18,527 nucleotides of DNA from JBGQDM01 sp041495845 (GTDB lineage: Bacteria > Acidobacteriota > Terriglobia > Terriglobales > Acidobacteriaceae): NCBI GenBank assembly GCA_041495845.1, contig JBGQDM010000065.1, positions 1 through 18,527 of the forward strand, read 5' to 3'. Shown here piece after piece: positions 14,771-18,527 of the stretch (positions within the stretch are counted from its first letter, which is position 1; the number at the start of each line of letters is the position of its first letter). The notes under the pieces were generated by a model, which did not search any database, had not been told where the DNA came from, and saw only the letters and a list, made by a program, of their open reading frames with translations. A program made the position numbers and the translations under genes.

Positions 14771-15976
14771 CTAAATCCTTTGTACGGCTGCGGCGATGGG
14801 AACGGTTGCTTGGCGGCTGCGATGAGCCACCCATTGCCGGGCCTCGGCGCGGGCGGCAGCGTCCGCCTGCAACACCTGCTTTATGGATTCCATCGGCTGC
14901 GCGGGCGTTTCTTTTAGTACGGCTTCGATGAGGCGAGGGATGTCGGAAAACTCCATTTGCCCTTCCAGGAAAGCCGAAACCGCAATTTCGTCGGCGGCGT
15001 TCAGGGCGACGGTGCTGGCGCCGCCTGCCTTCACCGCCTCGTAGGCCAACCGCAGACAAGGGAATTTAGCCATGTCCGGGGGCTGGAAGTCCAGGTGACG
15101 GAGGTTCTCGACCGGGAACTTCAAGTCACTCGGAATCCGGTCCGGGTAAGTCAACGCGTAAAGAATCGGCAGGCGCATATCGGTAACGGAGAACTGCGCC
15201 AGAAACGTGCCGTCGACAAACTCGACCATGGAGTGAATGGTGGATTGGGGATGCACCAGCACGCGTACCTTCTCCGGCGGCAGATGGAAGAGGCGGCAAG
15301 CCTCGATGACCTCAAAGCCCTTGTTCATCAGCGTGGCCGAATCAATGGTGATGCGGCGGCCCATCTTCCAGGTGGGATGGTTGAGCGCCTGCTCCACCGT
15401 GATATGGGCGAAGCTGGCGGCGGGAGTGTTGAGGAACGGCCCGCCTGACGCCGTCAGCCAGACACATTCCACTTCCGACATGCGCCCGCCGCGCAAACAC
15501 TGATGTACGGCATTATGCTCACTGTCAATGGGAAGCAGCGGTTTGCCGTGACGCTGAGCCGCTGCGGTGATCAGTTCGCCGGCGGCGACGAGACACTCTT
15601 TGTTCGCCAGGCCAATTTCCTTGCCCGCGCAAACCGCTTCGTAGGTGGCTTCAAGCCCGGCGACGCCAACGATGGCGCTGACCACGAAGTCCACGTCGCG
15701 ATGGGTGGCGACGCGCACCATGCCAGCGGCACCCGAAACGACCTCAGTTCCGGTGTGTCCCGCTTGCCGCAGCCGGGTTCGGAGCTGCTCTGCGCCAGCT
15801 TCGGCGGCAACCGAGACTACCTGCGGTCGCCAGCGGATGGTCTGCTCATAAGCCGCGTCCAGATTGCTGCCTGCTGCCAGCGCGATGATCTGGAAACGCT
15901 CGGGGTAAGACTCGACTACGCTGAGCGTGCTGCACCCGATGGAGCCGGTCGAACCCAGAATGGCGATTCGCTTCAT
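14771..15976 (-). CDS. dxr: 1-deoxy-D-xylulose 5-phosphate reductoisomerase
   Basis: A 401-residue Dxr (IspC), the NADPH-dependent second enzyme of the MEP pathway, making 2-C-methyl-D-erythritol 4-phosphate. The Rossmann NADPH motif GSTGSIG is at residues 8-14. The GKEIGLANKECLVAAGE block, the metal-site stretch LLPIDSEHNAVHQCL, the flexible-loop region TASGGPF, and HPTWKMGRRITIDSATLMNKGFEVIEA are all conserved. The enzyme looks complete and has normal length. The ATG at 15976 has a poor ribosome site. The gap from the cdsA stop is 42 bases, and its own stop is one base from the rseP start, so the genes are probably co-transcribed. Confidence 0.97.
   Translation of the reverse strand: MKRIAILGSTGSIGCSTLSVVESYPERFQIIALAAGSNLDAAYEQTIRWRPQVVSVAAEAGAEQLRTRLRQAGHTGTEVVSGAAGMVRVATHRDVDFVVSAIVGVAGLEATYEAVCAGKEIGLANKECLVAAGELITAAAQRHGKPLLPIDSEHNAVHQCLRGGRMSEVECVWLTASGGPFLNTPAASFAHITVEQALNHPTWKMGRRITIDSATLMNKGFEVIEACRLFHLPPEKVRVLVHPQSTIHSMVEFVDGTFLAQFSVTDMRLPILYALTYPDRIPSDLKFPVENLRHLDFQPPDMAKFPCLRLAYEAVKAGGASTVALNAADEIAVSAFLEGQMEFSDIPRLIEAVLKETPAQPMESIKQVLQADAAARAEARQWVAHRSRQATVPIAAAVQRI
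14776..14781 (-). promoter_or_regulatory. Ribosome binding site fixing the TTG start of rseP
   Basis: AAAGGA on the minus strand, inside the end of dxr, lies six bases before the TTG at 14769. It supports TTG as the true start and implies coupling with dxr translation. Confidence 0.6.
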
Positions 15977-16018
15977 GTTATTGAATGGAAATGCTTTACC
16001 TATCGTCCGGCGGTGCCT

Positions 16019-16915
16019 CTAGTGGAGCGTCCGCCAAGCCGCATAGTACCACAGCAGGGGAGCGGCGAAGAGCAGCGCGTCAATGCGATCGAGGATGCCG
16101 CCATGCCCGGGCAAAAGGTTGCCGGAGTCCTTTACGTTGGCGCCACGCTTGATTACAGATTCGACCAGATCGCCCAACTGGGCGGCAACATTCAGCACGG
16201 CGGAAAGTGCGAGCACAAAAATCCACGACGGTTTTTCCAAATCGAACAAGCCGCCGTTGCGTTCGATGAGGCCATGGCTAAGCAGGAACTGGCTGATGGC
16301 GGAAGCGTGGTTGTAGAGCAAGCAGCCAATGACGACGCTGGCGAGCAGCGAGGCGGCCGCTCCTTCCCAGGTTTTTTTCGGGCTCACGAGCGGCGCCATG
16401 CGGTGGCGCCCCAACGACTTGCCGACGAAATACGCGAAGATGTCACCCGCCCAGACCACGAACATCAAGTAGAGCAGCAGAAATGCGCCGGAATACTGTT
16501 GGCGAAGCTGGACCAGCAAACCGAGCGGCAGAGCGATATAGGTGAAGGCAAAAACGGAAGCGGCGGCAGCCGGGAAGATGCCTTCTAGCTGTGGCCGGAA
16601 CATGCCTGCGCTGAGGAAGAGGAATGGCGCCAGCGCGGCGGCGAAGCCGACGACATAAACAAAAATTGCTGTGTCCAGCAGCGGCTTGTCATTCCCGGGA
16701 CTGATCGCCAACAAGAGGAAGAAGAGGCCGACGAAAGCGTAGGTGGCGCGTGAAAACGGTTCGATGGAGTAGTGGCGAGCCAGCGCCAGAAATTCTTGCA
16801 CCGCCAGCAAGGCCACCAGCGCGGCCACCAGCGCCAACACGGGTACGGGCGCGCGCAGAATCAGCAGCAGCACCAGGGGAATCAGGACGAGGGCGGTGAG
16901 GATGCGTTTGAGCAC
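16019..16915 (-). CDS. cdsA: Phosphatidate cytidylyltransferase
   Basis: A 298-residue multi-pass enzyme that makes CDP-diacylglycerol from phosphatidate and CTP in the inner membrane. About eight hydrophobic segments are present. The signature near the C-terminus is clear: ESVIKRGANVKDSGNLLPGHGG then ILDRIDALLF, carrying the KR, KD and DRxD residues of the family. VSPKKTWEGAAASLLAS in mid-protein is also typical. I start at GTG 16915, seven bases after the uppS stop, which gives the normal short N-terminus LKRILTALVL. The frame remains open to 16984 (also GTG), which would overlap uppS by 62 bases. The ribosome site is weak, so coupling to uppS is likely. Confidence 0.93.
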   Translation of the reverse strand: MLKRILTALVLIPLVLLLILRAPVPVLALVAALVALLAVQEFLALARHYSIEPFSRATYAFVGLFFLLLAISPGNDKPLLDTAIFVYVVGFAAALAPFLFLSAGMFRPQLEGIFPAAAASVFAFTYIALPLGLLVQLRQQYSGAFLLLYLMFVVWAGDIFAYFVGKSLGRHRMAPLVSPKKTWEGAAASLLASVVIGCLLYNHASAISQFLLSHGLIERNGGLFDLEKPSWIFVLALSAVLNVAAQLGDLVESVIKRGANVKDSGNLLPGHGGILDRIDALLFAAPLLWYYAAWRTLH

Positions 16916-16922
16916 GATGCTG

Positions 16923-17744
16923 TCAGGACCGGGCGGCTTTGGCCGGCCGCGTGCTTTCCAGGTGCAGATCGCTGCCCAGACCACCGTAACGGCGCTCGCG
17001 CTTCTGGAATTCGGCGATCGCCTCCAGCAACTGCAAGCCGCGAAAGTCGGGCCAAAGGGTGGGTGTGACGAAAATTTCCGCGTAGGCCAGTTGCCAGAGC
17101 AGAAAATTGCTCAGCCGCATTTCGCCGCTGGTGCGGACCACCAGATCGGGGTCAGGAAGGTGGCGGGTGTAGAGATGCTGAGCGATGGTGTGCTCATCCA
17201 CCTGAAGATGGTCGAGTCCGCCGTTGCGGGCGGCGACTTCGGCGAGAGCGCGGAACGCGTCCACCAGTTCAGCGCGAGCGCTGTAGTTCAAAGCTAGCGT
17301 GAGCACGAGGCCGGTGTTCTTGGCGGTCTCGTTGCGGGCCCATTCCATCCGCTCCTGCACCTTGGGTGGCAGTTCCTGGATGCGGCCAATGTATTCCAGC
17401 CGAATGTTGTTCTTCTGCAGCGTGGGCACTTCCATTTTCAGGTAGCGCCCCAGCAGTTGCATCAGGAAATCAACTTCGGTTTTGGGACGCTTCTTCCAGT
17501 TTTCTTCTGAGAACGCGTAGAGGGTAAGCCAGGGCAGGCCGATGCAGGCGGCGGTTTCAACGGCGGAACGGACGGCGGCAACCCCGGCGCGATGACCGGC
17601 CACGCGCGGCAGATGGCGGCGGCGGGCCCAGCGTCCGTTGCCGTCCATGATGATGGCGATGTGTTTTGGGAGCTTCTCCGGATCCAGCCGCAGGTAAACT
17701 TCGGTTTCCTTGCGGTCCAGTCCGGCTGGAACCTTCGCGTGCAA
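16923..17744 (-). CDS. uppS: Undecaprenyl diphosphate synthase (cis-prenyltransferase)
   Basis: A 273-residue UppS that condenses FPP with IPP units to make the C55 carrier for peptidoglycan and other envelope polymers. Motifs include HIAIIMDGNGRWARRR with catalytic Asp34, the GHRAGVAAVR helix, LTLYAFSEENWKRP-type substrate loop (LYAFSEENW seen), and the C-terminal PDLVVRTSGEMRLSNFLLWQ with the E/F/Y features of the dimer interface. The start is TTG at 17744. The in-frame stop upstream and the absence of any ATG or GTG before MDGNG leave it as the only sensible choice. GAGGG (17752-17756) is seven bases upstream. It heads the cluster, separated from the upstream regulator by a terminator, so it should have its own promoter in 17745-17834. 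Confidence 0.96.
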   Translation of the reverse strand: MHAKVPAGLDRKETEVYLRLDPEKLPKHIAIIMDGNGRWARRRHLPRVAGHRAGVAAVRSAVETAACIGLPWLTLYAFSEENWKKRPKTEVDFLMQLLGRYLKMEVPTLQKNNIRLEYIGRIQELPPKVQERMEWARNETAKNTGLVLTLALNYSARAELVDAFRALAEVAARNGGLDHLQVDEHTIAQHLYTRHLPDPDLVVRTSGEMRLSNFLLWQLAYAEIFVTPTLWPDFRGLQLLEAIAEFQKRERRYGGLGSDLHLESTRPAKAARS

Positions 17745-17751
17745 GGGGCAA

Positions 17752-17756
17752 CCCTC
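17752..17756 (-). promoter_or_regulatory. Ribosome binding site fixing the TTG start of uppS
   Basis: GAGGG on the minus strand is seven bases before TTG at 17744. An in-frame TAG a few codons upstream excludes a longer protein. Confidence 0.6.
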
Positions 17757-17776
17757 GTGATTTTGAAGCTAACATA

Positions 17777-17798
17777 CGCGTTGGCTGATGGCAACGCG
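17777..17798. promoter_or_regulatory. Inverted repeat in the uppS leader region
   Basis: CGCGTTG (17777-17783) is inverted perfectly as CAACGCG (17792-17798) around an eight-base loop, between the upstream terminator and uppS. It could be an operator or a leader hairpin. The best nearby promoter match is only weak (TTGCCA, 17 bases, TAGCTT on the minus strand), so I do not call a promoter. Confidence 0.3.
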
Positions 17799-17834
17799 CT
17801 TGGCAACTCACCCTGGCAGAAGGCGATCCGGCGC

Positions 17835-17862
17835 AAAAAAGGGCCGGGGCTTTCGCCCCGGC
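17835..17862 (-). terminator. Rho-independent terminator after the zinc-ribbon regulator
   Basis: A perfect eight-base stem pairs GCCGGGGC (17843-17850) with GCCCCGGC (17855-17862) around a four-base loop. On the minus strand it is followed, after two bases, by six T residues (17835-17840 are A on the plus strand). It ends transcription of the regulator gene and insulates uppS. Confidence 0.88.
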
Positions 17863-17911
17863 GTCAGTTGGCAGAGTGGCCCGGAAAAATTGTTGCCGGC
17901 AGCGTTGGCCG

Positions 17912-18451
17912 CTACGCGGTGCGGCGCGGCCGCACGGTCAGATCGCGTACCTGCGCCAAAATGCTGTTCATCTGCATGCCGTTGAGCTTGGAGACGAAGG
18001 GCAGAACTTCCGCGACAAACGGATCCTCGGTCAGTTCGCGCAGTTCTTCTTCGCGATTGCGCTCGCCGCCGCACAGCAGGTCGGGTACAGTGACGCACAG
18101 CGCCCGCGCCAGCCGATCAAGGGATGAGAGCGTTGGCGTTGCTTTCTCATTCTCGATCTTGGAGACATAGGTGCGCGGAACGGACATGCGTCCGGCCAGC
18201 TGTCGTTGACTCAGCCCACTGCGCAGCCGCAGCGAGCGGATGGAGAAGGCCAGCCGCAGATGGCCGGGAGTACGGTCGATGGTGGGCGGCGGGGGTGCGA
18301 TTTCGACCGCTGCAGCCAACTCCTGCTCATCCTCGTCTAAAGACAGATGGCAGCGGCGGCAGAGATTGTTGGTGGTACGGAATTGAACCAACTGGCAGCG
18401 GTCACATCTCACCACCTCCCGTGAATCCACAGGAGCGAGAAGAGTAGCCAT
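17912..18451 (-). CDS. Zinc-ribbon plus XRE HTH transcriptional regulator
   Basis: A 179-residue two-part regulator. The N-terminus has two CxxC pairs, Cys16/Cys19 and Cys31/Cys34 (CDRC, CRRC), spaced as in a small zinc ribbon. An acidic, proline-containing linker follows (about 38-62). The XRE HTH lies at about 64-125: SIRSLRLRSGLSQRQLAGRM, then the recognition helix VPRTYVSKIENEKATPTLSSLDRLARAL. The C-terminal part is helical with no motif I know. ATG at 18451 has no clear ribosome site. The 76 bases from there to the window edge contain no convincing promoter. It is a single-gene unit by the terminator downstream. Whether it controls the adjacent uppS cluster is unknown. Confidence 0.85.
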   Translation of the reverse strand: MATLLAPVDSREVVRCDRCQLVQFRTTNNLCRRCHLSLDEDEQELAAAVEIAPPPPTIDRTPGHLRLAFSIRSLRLRSGLSQRQLAGRMSVPRTYVSKIENEKATPTLSSLDRLARALCVTVPDLLCGGERNREEELRELTEDPFVAEVLPFVSKLNGMQMNSILAQVRDLTVRPRRTA

Positions 18452-18527
18452 GCGGGTTGGGAGATGCCAGAGCAGCGCGCCGACAAGCGGTGCGCGAAAA
18501 ACTGTTGCCCACTTTGCGGGAAGTTAC

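Noticed and set aside
15503..16588. A 361-residue open frame opposite the dxr-cdsA junction
   Set aside because: It crosses two confident genes on the other strand, lacks recognisable motifs and is a product of high GC content.

Overview
The window is GC-rich, densely coded chromosomal DNA of a diderm bacterium. Outer-membrane-type features include a TonB C-terminal domain protein, an RseP-type protease and the uppS-cdsA-dxr-rseP order. My best guess at the lineage is Acidobacteriota (Terriglobia), but this rests on gene order and general protein character and no marker gene proves it. I see no rRNA, tRNA, CRISPR array, transposase or phage gene.

Layout. (1) 64-3805, plus strand: an ABC exporter half-transporter (fused membrane and ATPase domains) followed by two DppB/DppC-type permeases with no binding protein or matching ATPases in view. 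(2) 3848-8317, plus strand: a regulator-headed membrane-stress module. It holds an XRE regulator with its own promoter and operator-like dyads, an NfeD-like OB-fold membrane protein, a DUF1648/PH-like membrane protein, a flotillin, a strong terminator, a 52-residue glycine-rich membrane peptide and PspA. Overlapping ATGA junctions tie the first three genes together. (3) 8325-10469, minus strand: rmuC and a higBA toxin-antitoxin pair with a clear promoter and a 12-bp palindromic operator. (4) 10522-12113, plus strand: a DUF72 (YecE-like) protein, a 38-residue membrane peptide and a secreted single-domain TonB C-terminal protein. (5) 12120-17744, minus strand: the envelope-lipid and isoprenoid cluster uppS-cdsA-dxr-rseP-ispG, in which uppS and rseP appear to start at TTG and cdsA at GTG. 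(6) 17835-18451, minus strand: a zinc-ribbon plus HTH regulator ending in a strong terminator.

The envelope theme is strong. Region 2 probably senses and repairs inner-membrane damage. Region 5 makes isoprenoid precursors (Dxr, IspG), the undecaprenyl carrier (UppS) and CDP-diacylglycerol (CdsA), alongside a regulated intramembrane protease (RseP). The most promising unusual items are the compact XRE-NfeD-DUF1648/PH-flotillin-small peptide-PspA module, a palindromic repeat-like in-frame insertion in the ABC exporter nucleotide-binding domain, and the higBA operator lying exactly between its -35 and -10. No stretch longer than 300 bases lacks a gene call; the longest loosely coded stretch is 11476-11756, which holds one small ORF.
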